Source: Coriobacteriales bacterium | GTDB lineage: Bacteria; Actinomycetota; Coriobacteriia; Coriobacteriales; UBA8131 | Length of the DNA stretch: 9,589 bases | Direction of reading: 5' to 3' | Assembly: GCA_031256575.1 (NCBI GenBank) | Contig: JAIRQI010000033.1 | Location: 1-9,589 of the forward strand | Part shown: piece by piece, positions 1-7,695 of the stretch | How positions within the stretch are numbered: position 1 is the stretch's first letter | Layout: each line of letters begins with the position of its first letter | The notes under the pieces: model-generated | Told to the model about the DNA's origin: nothing | Seen by the model: only the letters and a program-made list of their open reading frames with translations | The model's database searches: none | Position numbers and translations under genes: made by a program

Positions 1-64
1 AACCAACTGGTGGCATCTTTGAAACACTTACTTCTCCACAAATAAGCATTTTTCGGTTTTGAGG

Positions 65-70
65 CATAAT
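65..70 (+). promoter_or_regulatory. Possible -10 element upstream of the PBP gene
   Basis: The hexamer CATAAT lies in a short AT-rich stretch about 30 bases before the preferred PBP start codon, which would give a 5' leader of roughly 20-25 bases. No convincing -35 hexamer sits 16-18 bases upstream, so this is only a weak candidate. The PBP gene could instead be transcribed from outside the window. Confidence 0.22.
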
Positions 71-99
71 ATAGGCTTCAAGGGACAATGGAGGTAGAG

Positions 100-2277
100 A
101 TGTCTTCTCGAAAGAAACGGGCGCGCAAACAGCCGAAGAAGCATATCGGCCGGTTTACCCTGATAATCGTCCTAGTTGTGATTCTTGGTATCTCTGGGCT
201 AACCGGTGCTGGGCTGTATTCGTTGTTTCAGTCCTGGCTGGTAGATTTGCCGAGCATTGATGGCATTGCTGACTACAATACCGAGGGTAAGACTCGCATC
301 TGGGCAGCTGATGGTGCGACGCTGTTGGCAGAGCTTTACTACTTCGACCGGACCCCGGTGACTTCGGACAGGGTTTCTCCCTATGTCTTTAATGCTACGG
401 TGGCGGTGGAAGACGAGCGTTTCTATCAACACAAAGGGGTGGATTACTACGGTATTGCCCGTGCCATCTATGTCGACCTGACCACCAACCGGGTCGAAGG
501 GGCTTCTACCATCACCCAGCAGCTGGTGCGTCAGACCATCCTGCAAGAAGAGGCCAATGATATCACCATCCGCCGTAAAGTTCGCGAGGCGGTATTGGCT
601 CAACAGTTAGAAGAGCTCTACACCAAAGAAGAGATCTTGATGATGTATCTGAACACCATCAATTTCGGTGACGGGTGTTGGGGTATCCAGTCTGCAGCCC
701 AGCACTATTTCTCAAAGGATGCAGCCGACCTGAGTCTGGTCGAAGCTGCTTTAATCTGCGGGATTCCCCAAAGTCCCGAGTACAACAACCCGGTCAATTA
801 TCCTGAAAATGCCCTGCGACGGCGAAATATCGTGCTCGACCGGATGTATGTCAACGGCTACATAAATGAGGACGAGCTGAATACCGCCAAAGCCACTGAG
901 ATAGAACTGGTTTTATCAAAACGTACTGTAGACGGCATCTATCTGGCACCTTACGCCACCTCTTACGTGCGCAAGGAGTTGATGAGCCTTTTGTCTACTG
1001 ATGTCATCTTCCGGGGTGGACTGGATGTCTACACCTCCATAGACTTGAACTACCAGCAATGGGCCGAGGATGTCTGTATCGAGCGGGAGGCCACCCTGCC
1101 AGATGGCTTTGAGGTCTCAATCACCTGTGTTGACCCGAATACCGGATACATTCTCTGTATGCGCGGAGGCAAAGACTACTATGAGGACCAGTTCAACACC
1201 TGCTGGCAGATGCGTCGTTCTGCCGGGTCCAGCTTCAAGGTCTTTGGCTTGGTAGCCTGCCTGGAGAAGGGATATAGCCCGCAGACCATGGTCTCCGGAG
1301 ACTCACCTATCCAGCTCGGTGACTGGCGGGTAGCCAACTATGGCGGTTCCAGTATGGGCAACCTGACCTTGGCCCAGGCTACCTGGTATTCATCCAATAC
1401 CGCTTATGTGCGGGTGGTCCGGACCATCGGGCCCGATTCTATTGTCGATGTCGCCAAACGGATGGGTATCACCTCAGATATCCGCCCCTTTAACTCGATT
1501 GTGCTAGGCAGTGAAGGGGTCTGTACGTTGGAGATGGCTTCTGCAGTGGGCACGCTGGCGACCGACGGTATTCACAACAAACCGACCTCAATCATCCGCA
1601 TCGTCGACCGTAACGGCACGGTGCTTCATGAGCATGTGCCAGAAAACGAGCAGGTGCTGACTCCTGAAGTAGCCTATGCTGCTGTCAATGTTTTACGTGG
1701 AGTAGTGCAATACGGCACTGGCACCTATGGAGCAATCAGCGGCCGCGACATCGCTGGTAAGACTGGTACCTCGGAGAACTGGACCGATGCCTGGTTCGTC
1801 GGTTTTACTCCCCAACTCTGTACTGCTGTCTGGGTTGGCAACCGTGATAACCTGGAATTCATGTCCCGCAATGAAGGCGGTCAGGTGGCTGCGCCAATCT
1901 GGCGGTCTTTCATGGTGCGGGCTTTGGGCGACAGGCCGGCTGAGGAGTTTCAGTATGCGCCGGCTCCCCAATACCGCAGCAACGGAGACTTCATGACCCC
2001 CGAAGAGCGGGAGGTCTACAAGCTGAAGACTACCGATAGCGATGGGGATACCTTCTCAGACTGGGATGAGATACAAGCCGGCACCGATCCCAAAGACCCC
2101 AACAGCTATCCGGGCAAGGTTGAAGATGTCAAACCGCCAGTAGATAATGGAGATGGCACCAAGCCCACCGATCCCGGTGACGGCAGTGGGGGAGGCACCT
2201 TGGACCCAGGCGGAGGCAGCGGCGGCAGCGGCGGTGATGGAGGTGGTACCAAACCACCCACTCCACCGGTGCCTTAA
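100..2277 (+). CDS. Class A penicillin-binding protein (bifunctional glycosyltransferase/transpeptidase)
   Basis: This enzyme polymerises lipid II into glycan strands and crosslinks the stem peptides at the outer face of the membrane. The start at 100 is preferred over the in-frame ATG at 88, because GGAGG (90-94) lies 5 bases before it. Residue numbers here count from that start (725 residues). A Lys/Arg-rich cytoplasmic tail is followed by one membrane segment at about 19-41. The GT51 glycosyltransferase domain has the EDERFYQH motif with catalytic Glu104, then GASTITQQL at about 134-142. The transpeptidase domain has SSFK with nucleophile Ser377, SSN at 431-433 and KTGT at 554-557. The tail holds an acidic DSDGDTFSDWDE element (about 646-657), like a thrombospondin type 3 calcium-binding repeat, and ends in a Gly/Pro-rich stretch. 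The family and both activities are secure. The exact paralogue (PBP1A, PonA or PbpF type) cannot be named. Confidence 0.96.
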   Translation: MSSRKKRARKQPKKHIGRFTLIIVLVVILGISGLTGAGLYSLFQSWLVDLPSIDGIADYNTEGKTRIWAADGATLLAELYYFDRTPVTSDRVSPYVFNATVAVEDERFYQHKGVDYYGIARAIYVDLTTNRVEGASTITQQLVRQTILQEEANDITIRRKVREAVLAQQLEELYTKEEILMMYLNTINFGDGCWGIQSAAQHYFSKDAADLSLVEAALICGIPQSPEYNNPVNYPENALRRRNIVLDRMYVNGYINEDELNTAKATEIELVLSKRTVDGIYLAPYATSYVRKELMSLLSTDVIFRGGLDVYTSIDLNYQQWAEDVCIEREATLPDGFEVSITCVDPNTGYILCMRGGKDYYEDQFNTCWQMRRSAGSSFKVFGLVACLEKGYSPQTMVSGDSPIQLGDWRVANYGGSSMGNLTLAQATWYSSNTAYVRVVRTIGPDSIVDVAKRMGITSDIRPFNSIVLGSEGVCTLEMASAVGTLATDGIHNKPTSIIRIVDRNGTVLHEHVPENEQVLTPEVAYAAVNVLRGVVQYGTGTYGAISGRDIAGKTGTSENWTDAWFVGFTPQLCTAVWVGNRDNLEFMSRNEGGQVAAPIWRSFMVRALGDRPAEEFQYAPAPQYRSNGDFMTPEEREVYKLKTTDSDGDTFSDWDEIQAGTDPKDPNSYPGKVEDVKPPVDNGDGTKPTDPGDGSGGGTLDPGGGSGGSGGDGGGTKPPTPPVP
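2212..2247 (+). repeat. Four 9-bp units encoding the Gly-rich PBP tail
   Basis: Four consecutive in-frame nonamers are GGAGGCAGC, GGCGGCAGC, GGCGGTGAT and GGAGGTGGT. They encode GGS, GGS, GGD and GGG. Such a run could change length by replication slippage without breaking the frame, so the tail may vary between strains. It lies beyond the catalytic domains and probably forms a flexible extracellular linker. Confidence 0.7.
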
Positions 2278-2306
2278 AGTCTGCACCTTGCTTCAAGCAT
2301 TAAGAC

Positions 2307-2350
2307 TAATAACTGAGGTATAGCTCTCTACTGCTGTACCTCAGTTGTTA
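2307..2350 (+). terminator. 18-bp hairpin after the PBP gene, probable transcription end or 3' stabiliser
   Basis: The arms TAATAACTGAGGTATAGC (2307-2324) and GCTGTACCTCAGTTGTTA (2333-2350) pair along all 18 positions around an 8-base loop. Two of the pairs are U-G in the + strand RNA. In RNA from the other strand those two positions become A-C mismatches, so the structure fits the PBP transcript better than the galE transcript. It starts 30 bases after the PBP stop codon. No clean U-run follows (the next bases are CATCGAACC, then TTTTA), so it may be a weak terminator or a 3' end protector. Its position between convergent genes fits either role. Confidence 0.6.
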
Positions 2351-2451
2351 CATCGAACCTTTTATCTCCCTGCGATATGGCAAGAGGAGCGTTATATAGC
2401 CGGACTAGACAGGGTTAATCTTTTAGCGTGTATTCGGTCATTCGATACAGG

Positions 2452-3462
2452 TCACGGCATTGTTGTTCCACCAGCCTCTGCTTGACCAAGCAACGTTTTG
2501 CGGTAGCTATAATCGCTTTCCAGCATGGTGCGTAGATCTAGCTGCGGCTGCCATCCTAGAACTGTTCGAGCACGGGAGGTATCAGCGACTAGGCGTGCTG
2601 GGTCACCTGGGCGACGGTCTGCGAACTCATAGGGAAAATCGAACAGCTCCAGTGCTGCTTGCAGTACCTGCAGTACCGAGTATCCACTACCGCTGCCTAG
2701 GTTGGCAGTCAGCGACTGGTCACCCATCATTAGGTAGTGAGCTCCCAAGAGATGAGCCTCTGCCAAGTCAGTGACATGAATGTAGTCGCGAATACAAGTT
2801 CCATCGGGAGTGTCATAATCTGAGCCGAAAACCATGAACTTATCCCGTTGCCCTAAAGCAGTCTGCATGATCAACGGCACCAGCCAGGTCAGCTGGTCCT
2901 TGTCCAGACCGATGCGCAGACTGGCATCGGCTCCAGCTACGTTAAAGTAACGCAAAATGCAGTATTGCATGCTATGCGCCTGAGCTACCCAGTGGATCAT
3001 CCGTTCAGCGGCCAGTTTAGTCTCACCATAAGGATTGATTGGTAGGGTAGGGTCGTCTTCGCGGCAGAGTGAGGTGGTAGTCTGCCCATAAACTGCCGCC
3101 GATGAGGAGAAAACCAGGCGCCGGGCTTGGAATTCGACCATCACATCGAGCAGCAGGCGCAGGCCCTCGACGTTGTTCTGGTAGTATGCGAGCGGTTGGC
3201 AGAGGCTCTCTTCGACAACCAGCTTGGCGGCAAAATGCATGACGACATCGAAGGCGCCATATGCAGTCTCAGCAGCGAAAACCTGGTGTATCGCCTCGCG
3301 GTCACGGATGTCAGCGGTGTAAAAACGGGCTGCCGGGTGAACGTTAGCGAAGCGACCAGTGCTCAGGTTGTCTAGCACTACCACCTCATGGCCACCGCGG
3401 ATCAACTCATATGAGGTATGTGACCCGATGTAGCCGGCTCCACCCACCACCAAAACCTTCAT
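2452..3462 (-). CDS. galE: UDP-glucose 4-epimerase
   Basis: This cytoplasmic enzyme interconverts UDP-glucose and UDP-galactose for the Leloir pathway and for surface polysaccharide precursors. The product is 336 residues, the usual length of bacterial GalE. It is an extended short-chain dehydrogenase. The NAD-binding GGAGYIGSH has Gly7, Gly10 and Gly13. FSSSAAVYG supplies the catalytic serine at about 119-121, and the YxxxK pair is Tyr145 and Lys149. HFAAK (about 76-80), RYFNVAGA (171-178) and IRDYIHVTDLA (about 224-234) are typical of GalE. The start at 3462 is chosen because GGAGGT lies just upstream and the next residues are the conserved MKVLVVGGAG. An in-frame upstream ATG at 3525 would put 21 unconserved residues ahead of that and lies upstream of the apparent -10 box. 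The gene stands alone, convergent with the PBP and divergent from tyrS. Confidence 0.95.
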   Translation of the reverse strand: MKVLVVGGAGYIGSHTSYELIRGGHEVVVLDNLSTGRFANVHPAARFYTADIRDREAIHQVFAAETAYGAFDVVMHFAAKLVVEESLCQPLAYYQNNVEGLRLLLDVMVEFQARRLVFSSSAAVYGQTTTSLCREDDPTLPINPYGETKLAAERMIHWVAQAHSMQYCILRYFNVAGADASLRIGLDKDQLTWLVPLIMQTALGQRDKFMVFGSDYDTPDGTCIRDYIHVTDLAEAHLLGAHYLMMGDQSLTANLGSGSGYSVLQVLQAALELFDFPYEFADRRPGDPARLVADTSRARTVLGWQPQLDLRTMLESDYSYRKTLLGQAEAGGTTMP

Positions 3463-3499
3463 GATACCTCCATCTTTGTCTGCTTGATACAATAGCGAT

Positions 3500-3505
3500 A
3501 TTATA
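3500..3505 (-). promoter_or_regulatory. Likely galE -10 box (TATAAT)
   Basis: The minus strand reads GACTATAATATCG here, a perfect TATAAT. Transcription would begin around 3493, giving a leader of about 30 bases with the GGAGGT site next to the galE start at 3462. The -35 is poor: TTGTAT lies only 14 bases upstream of the -10. The 115-base gap between galE and tyrS presumably carries a tyrS promoter too, but I cannot place one convincingly. Confidence 0.5.
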
Positions 3506-3577
3506 GTCGTCTGTTGTCTATACAATCCGTCCGATACACTGGCCTGATTGTAGGCTGGTATAGAGAAGGAGAATCAC

Positions 3578-4789
3578 GTGCGTCCAAGTTCAGAACAACT
3601 ACACATCATCAAGAGTGGGGGAGCTACCATCGTACCCGAAGCGGCTCTGGTTGAGAAGCTAGACCGTGGCCAGCCTTTGCGCATTAAACTAGGAGTCGAC
3701 CCCACGGCTCCCGACCTGCACCTGGGCCATGCCGTACCCTTGCGTAAGCTGCGTCAGTTTCAGGACCTCGGCCACACCGTGGTGCTGATTATCGGCAATG
3801 GCACCGCCCTGATTGGCGACCCCTCCGGACGTAATTCCACGCGCCCACCTCTCACCCCAGAAGAGATTGCCGTCAACGCTGAGACCTATGTCGAGCAGGC
3901 TTTTCGCATACTTGACCCCGAGAAGACCGAGCTGACCTGGAACAATGACTGGCTGGGCCCGTTGCAAATGGCTGACATTTTGAAGCTGGCCGCCCAGTTC
4001 ACGGTAGCCCGCATTCTGGAGCGCGACGACTTTGCCAGCCGTTACACCAACCAGCAACCAATCTCACTGCACGAGTTCCTATACCCGCTGATGCAGGCTT
4101 ACGACTCGGTAGCCATCCGCGCCGACGTTGAGATGGGCGGTACCGACCAGCTCTTTAACCTGCTGGCCGGCCGCGAGCTGATGGAGAAACTGGGCATGGA
4201 GCCCCAAGCCTGTCTGACCCTGCCCCTCCTGGAGGGCACTGACGGTGTGCAAAAGATGTCTAAGAGTTACGGAAACTACATCGGCATTACCGAAAGCCCC
4301 AGCGATATGTTCGGCAAGGTGATGAGCATTCCCGATGCCATCATGCCGCGCTACCTGTTCTTGGCTTCGACTTTTGATGTGGATAAGAGCGAGCAGTTGA
4401 TTGCCGACTGGCAGAGTGAAAAGCTGCATCCCAATGCCTTAAAGCGGCTGTTAGCGGCCAATATCGTCACGGCCTATCATTCTGAGGCTGCAGCGACCGA
4501 GGCTGAAGCAGAGTTCGACCGGGTCTTCAAGCAACATGAGACACCAGCAGAAATTGATGAGATATCCGTGGATTTGGCTGTAGATGCCGAAGGCCAGGTC
4601 TATCTACCGGGAGTCTTAGCTGAGATTGGGTTTGCTTCTTCTGCCAGCGAAGCCCGGCGTTTGATTGATGGAGGCGGGGTACAGGTAGACAGCCAGGTGC
4701 TGACTCCGGGTGAATACCAACTAGCCGTTGAGCGCCTGCAGAACGCTGTACTGAAGGCTGGCAAACGGCGGTTCATCAGGTTGGTGTAG
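3578..4789 (+). CDS. tyrS: Tyrosyl-tRNA synthetase
   Basis: This class I aminoacyl-tRNA synthetase attaches tyrosine to tRNA-Tyr in the cytoplasm. The start is GTG, with AAGGAG (3566-3571) six bases upstream. The 403-residue product is a normal length. The Rossmann catalytic domain carries HLGH (48-51, the HIGH signature), GNGTALIGDPSGR (about 73-85), GGTDQ (187-191) and KMSKS (226-230). The last 60 or so residues match an S4 RNA-binding domain, including ASEARRLIDGGGVQVD (about 356-371). The sequence resembles the TyrZ-like branch of bacterial TyrRS more than the classic TyrS branch. The leader is far too short for a T-box, so tRNA-sensing control of the Firmicutes kind is unlikely. The gene is divergent from galE and 201 bp upstream of the amidohydrolase gene. 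Confidence 0.97.
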   Translation: MRPSSEQLHIIKSGGATIVPEAALVEKLDRGQPLRIKLGVDPTAPDLHLGHAVPLRKLRQFQDLGHTVVLIIGNGTALIGDPSGRNSTRPPLTPEEIAVNAETYVEQAFRILDPEKTELTWNNDWLGPLQMADILKLAAQFTVARILERDDFASRYTNQQPISLHEFLYPLMQAYDSVAIRADVEMGGTDQLFNLLAGRELMEKLGMEPQACLTLPLLEGTDGVQKMSKSYGNYIGITESPSDMFGKVMSIPDAIMPRYLFLASTFDVDKSEQLIADWQSEKLHPNALKRLLAANIVTAYHSEAAATEAEAEFDRVFKQHETPAEIDEISVDLAVDAEGQVYLPGVLAEIGFASSASEARRLIDGGGVQVDSQVLTPGEYQLAVERLQNAVLKAGKRRFIRLV

Positions 4790-4990
4790 GTTGTGTTGCC
4801 GCTTGGTAAGTTGAGGTTCGCGAGACTGGCAAAAGCTTGGAAGACTATAGCTTTGCTGGTTGGCTTTTCGGGTCACGAAAACTGCAAGCTGAAGCTGAGC
4901 TATCGAGGTTTTATCCCCAGTTTGGGCTTGCTTAGTAGCTAAGTGTTGTTAGTAGAGTAGCTTAAAAAGTAGTAGGAGAAGGGAGCTCGT

Positions 4991-6295
4991 ATGCTTTTTA
5001 AAGATATTGAATACCTCACCCCGAGCATGGGGATTGAACGTGCTTATGTAGGGGTGGTCGACCAACGCATTGCCTACCTGGATACGGTTGCTCCTGCTAA
5101 CATGGCGCTGTATGGAGAGGTCTACGACGGTCGCGGCAAGCTGCTGATTCCCGGTCTTTACAATATTCACGCACACGCTCCGATGTCGCTGCTGCGCGGC
5201 TATGCTGAGAGTCTGAGCCTGCAGGACTGGTTGTACAACAAGATTTTTCCTTTCGAAGGCAAGATGGTCGCTGAGGACGATTACACTGGCTCGCTGTTGG
5301 CGATTGCCGAGATGCTGCGCTTTGGGGTCGTCAGTTATTCCGACATGTATTTCTTTACCGACGAGCGCATTCAAGCTGTTCGGGAAAGTGGTATCAAAGC
5401 CAACATCTGCCCGGCTTTGATGGTCTTTGACCCGGATGTCAAGTTCGAAGACCTACCGGAGGAGCAAAGCAACCGCCGTTATGTGCAGGAATTCCATGGC
5501 GCTTGTGATGGTCGTTTGCGTATCGATTTGAATATCCATTCGGAGTACATTTCCAACCCGCAGGTGGTTCAAGCGGTCGGCGAGCAAGCTGTTGAGCTGG
5601 GGGTGGGTACCCAGATACACATCTCGGAGACTGCTCTGGAGCATCAGGAGTGCAAAGATAGGCGCGCTGGTCTGACTCCAGCTGCATATTTCGAGAGCTT
5701 AGGCTTCTTTAGGCAACCTTGTACTGCTGCTCATGCCGTCTGGGCTGAACCGGAGGACTGGCAGATTTTTGCCCGCAACGGAGTGACAATCGCAGCTAAT
5801 CCGGCCAGTAATCTCAAGCTGGCCAGCGGCTTTGCTCCTTTGCCAGAGATGATTGCGACTGGAGTGAATATCGGTATCGGTACCGACGGTCCGGCTTCAA
5901 ACAACAATCACAACATGTTCAAAGACATCTATCTGCTGGCCACTGTCTACAAAGCTGCCGCAGGTGACCCGACTGTGATTACCCCAGCCGAGGTGATGCA
6001 AGCTGCCACTATCAACGGTGCTCAGGCTCAAGGGCGTGATGATTGTGGAGAAATCACCGTCGGTAAGCGGGCTGACCTGGTAGTCTTGGACACCGATGTA
6101 CCGTGGATGAAGCCGGTCAGCTCGCAACTCAGCAACCTGGTCTTTGCGGCTCAGGGTTCCGATGTTGTCCTGACCATGGTTGATGGACAGGTGCTTTATC
6201 GTGATGGCACCTGGCCGACTATCGATGTCGAGCGGGTCAGTATGGATGCCCAGGTCGCTACCAACCGCATCGCCGGGGAGCTGGCTGCCGGGTAG
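4991..6295 (+). CDS. Amidohydrolase of the MTA/SAH deaminase (TrzA/AtzA-like) family
   Basis: This is a metal-dependent cytoplasmic hydrolase that most likely deaminates an adenine- or guanine-type compound. 5'-Methylthioadenosine and S-adenosylhomocysteine are the best-known substrates of the closest described group. The 434-residue product has the family layout. The metal-binding HxH is His60 and His62 in GLYNIHAHAPMSLLRGYAE. His183 lies in NIHSEY, His210 and Glu213 in QIHISET, His248 in AAHAVW, and Asp299 in GTDGPASNNN. The spacing His183-His210-Glu213 matches that of the Thermotoga enzyme TM0936. All expected metal and proton-transfer residues are present, so the enzyme should be active. 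Substrate choice cannot be fixed from sequence: cytosine, guanine or chlorinated triazine hydrolases share this fold. A strong Shine-Dalgarno (AGGAG...GGGAG, 4974-4985) decides the start. If it acts on MTA or SAH, it links to the sulfur genes downstream. Confidence 0.88.
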   Translation: MLFKDIEYLTPSMGIERAYVGVVDQRIAYLDTVAPANMALYGEVYDGRGKLLIPGLYNIHAHAPMSLLRGYAESLSLQDWLYNKIFPFEGKMVAEDDYTGSLLAIAEMLRFGVVSYSDMYFFTDERIQAVRESGIKANICPALMVFDPDVKFEDLPEEQSNRRYVQEFHGACDGRLRIDLNIHSEYISNPQVVQAVGEQAVELGVGTQIHISETALEHQECKDRRAGLTPAAYFESLGFFRQPCTAAHAVWAEPEDWQIFARNGVTIAANPASNLKLASGFAPLPEMIATGVNIGIGTDGPASNNNHNMFKDIYLLATVYKAAAGDPTVITPAEVMQAATINGAQAQGRDDCGEITVGKRADLVVLDTDVPWMKPVSSQLSNLVFAAQGSDVVLTMVDGQVLYRDGTWPTIDVERVSMDAQVATNRIAGELAAG

Positions 6296-6420
6296 GTGAG
6301 GTTGGTTGTTAAGCCGTCGTGCTCGCAGTAGGTGAGTGGTTGCGAGTGTGCCGCCAAACCGATGGGTTGGGCGAGTAGGTAAGCCGCTCCGGAATCACTG
6401 TTTAAGGATGAAAGGGTAAT

Positions 6421-7695
6421 ATGCCCCGTGCACTTATAGCCATGAGTGGGGGAGTAGACTCCTCTGTTGCTGCACTGCTGATGCAGCAGGCTGGTTATCA
6501 ATGTGTAGGCGTGACGATGCGGCTACATAGCGATACTGCATGGAGCGAAACGAGCTGCTGCGCAAATAACGCAGTGATAAAGTACTCCGCTCTCGACCAC
6601 GCTGCTATCAACGACGCTGCTCAGGTCTGTGCCCATTTGGGCATCGAGCACCAGGTCTGGGACTTCTCCACATTATTTACCGAACAGGTCATTATGCCTT
6701 TCGTTGCTGCTTATCGCCGTGGTGAGACTCCGAATCCCTGTATCGACTGCAACCGGCAGCTGAAGTTTGGCGCCTTGCTGGCGGCAGCTCGTCAGGCAGG
6801 GTTTCAGTGCTTGGTGACCGGTCATTACGCGCGAACCAGCTGGGATGTCGAGCGGCAGGTCTACCGTTTGCTGAAAGCCAGTTTGCCCGACAAGGACCAG
6901 AGCTATGTGCTTTACCAACTAAGCCAGTCCGACCTGGCTTTTGTCAGCTTTCCATTAGGCGAGCTGAGTAAAGACCAGGTGCGCCAGATTGCCCTGGATG
7001 CTGGCCTGCCGACTGCTGAGCGGGAGGACAGCCAGGACATCTGCTTTATCGAAGATGATTACCAGAGCTTTCTCAAAAGGGTGAGCAGCGCAGAAGATAA
7101 CCAGGAGCTGGACAATAGGGAGCATGCTGGTAGTTACAGTTCGCACGAATGCAGTGCTGGCAACAATTCTAGCGAGCACAGCACAAGCGACAGCCACGTA
7201 GGAGGACGCGCATACTGCGCCGACTGCAACCTCAACCAGCACAATGCGGAGCATTTGGCTCTGGCAGACAGTTCTGGTGAGATTGTCGACTCAGCAGGTA
7301 ACGTGCTAGGTTATCATCAAGGGATAAGCGATTTCACCATTGGGCAGCGGCGGGGACTAGGCATTGCAGTCGGACATCCACTCTACGTTACCCAGATTGA
7401 CGCGGATACCAAGCGCGTTACAGTCGGAGAGGAAAACGAGCTTTTACACAAGAAGGCTTTGCTGCGAGGTTTCACGTCGCCGGTTCTGCAGGAGCTTCAA
7501 CCAGTGATGGAGGTCCAGGCCAAGTACCGCTACCGCTCTATTGCTGCTCCGGCTCGCTTGGTGATGTTTGACGATGGACGATGGGAAGTCCAGTTCTACG
7601 AGTCGCAGAAAGCACTTACCCCAGGTCAAGCGCTGGTCTGCTATCAAGGCGACCAGCTGATAGCGGGAGGAACAATCAGTGAAGCGCGAGGCTGA
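6421..7695 (+). CDS. mnmA: tRNA-specific 2-thiouridylase with a large insertion
   Basis: MnmA activates U34 of Lys, Glu and Gln tRNAs with ATP and inserts sulfur to make 2-thiouridine, using persulfide sulfur from a cysteine desulfurase. The PP-loop SGGVDSS is at 9-15. The catalytic pair is Cys110 in PNPCIDCN and Cys208 in SQDICFI. Other signatures are VTGHYAR (132-138), LPDKDQSYVLYQL (about 155-167), TIGQRRGLGI (306-315) and AKYRYRS (367-373). The gene is 424 residues, longer than the usual 350-380. The excess is mainly at about 221-285, where a Ser-, His- and Cys-rich stretch separates the second catalytic cysteine region from the central domain (listed separately). AAAGGG and AAGG upstream serve as a modest ribosome binding site. 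The reading frame is intact and the active-site residues are kept, so the protein is probably functional. Confidence 0.95.
   Translation: MPRALIAMSGGVDSSVAALLMQQAGYQCVGVTMRLHSDTAWSETSCCANNAVIKYSALDHAAINDAAQVCAHLGIEHQVWDFSTLFTEQVIMPFVAAYRRGETPNPCIDCNRQLKFGALLAAARQAGFQCLVTGHYARTSWDVERQVYRLLKASLPDKDQSYVLYQLSQSDLAFVSFPLGELSKDQVRQIALDAGLPTAEREDSQDICFIEDDYQSFLKRVSSAEDNQELDNREHAGSYSSHECSAGNNSSEHSTSDSHVGGRAYCADCNLNQHNAEHLALADSSGEIVDSAGNVLGYHQGISDFTIGQRRGLGIAVGHPLYVTQIDADTKRVTVGEENELLHKKALLRGFTSPVLQELQPVMEVQAKYRYRSIAAPARLVMFDDGRWEVQFYESQKALTPGQALVCYQGDQLIAGGTISEARG
7081..7275 (+). other. His/Cys/Ser-rich insertion within MnmA
   Basis: Residues about 221-285 of MnmA fall where relatives go almost directly from the FLKRY-like segment to a PGxIVDxxGxVLGxHxGI segment. 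Here the second part (SGEIVDSAGNVLGYHQGI) is delayed by some 55-65 residues rich in Ser, Asn, Glu and His. Six histidines (235, 242, 253, 259, 274, 278) and three cysteines (244, 266, 269) occur in it, including a YCADC (CxxC) motif. It shows no hydrophobic core pattern and probably forms a flexible, possibly metal-binding, surface loop. The edges are judged by eye from knowledge of the family. Confidence 0.75.

Noticed and set aside
1..62. End of an upstream gene, or the start of a divergent gene, at the left edge
   Set aside because: One + frame runs to a TAA at 43-45, another to a TGA at 60-62, and a minus-strand frame is open to the edge. All are too short to recognise or choose between.
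199..603. Minus-strand open frame of 134 codons opposite the PBP gene
   Set aside because: It lies wholly within the well-supported PBP coding region and its product resembles no known family. It is a shadow of the real frame.
3463..3577. T-box leader for tyrS
   Set aside because: The gap is only 115 bases and shared with the galE promoter. There is no room for specifier and antiterminator stems, and no T-box consensus is seen.
4865..4881. Hairpin TTTTCG/CGAAAA between tyrS and the amidohydrolase gene
   Set aside because: The stem is only 6 bp and AT-rich, with no U-run after it. It is likely chance.
4949..5374. Minus-strand open frame of 141 codons opposite the amidohydrolase start
   Set aside because: It overlaps the conserved HxH region of the amidohydrolase on the other strand and shows no recognisable domain.
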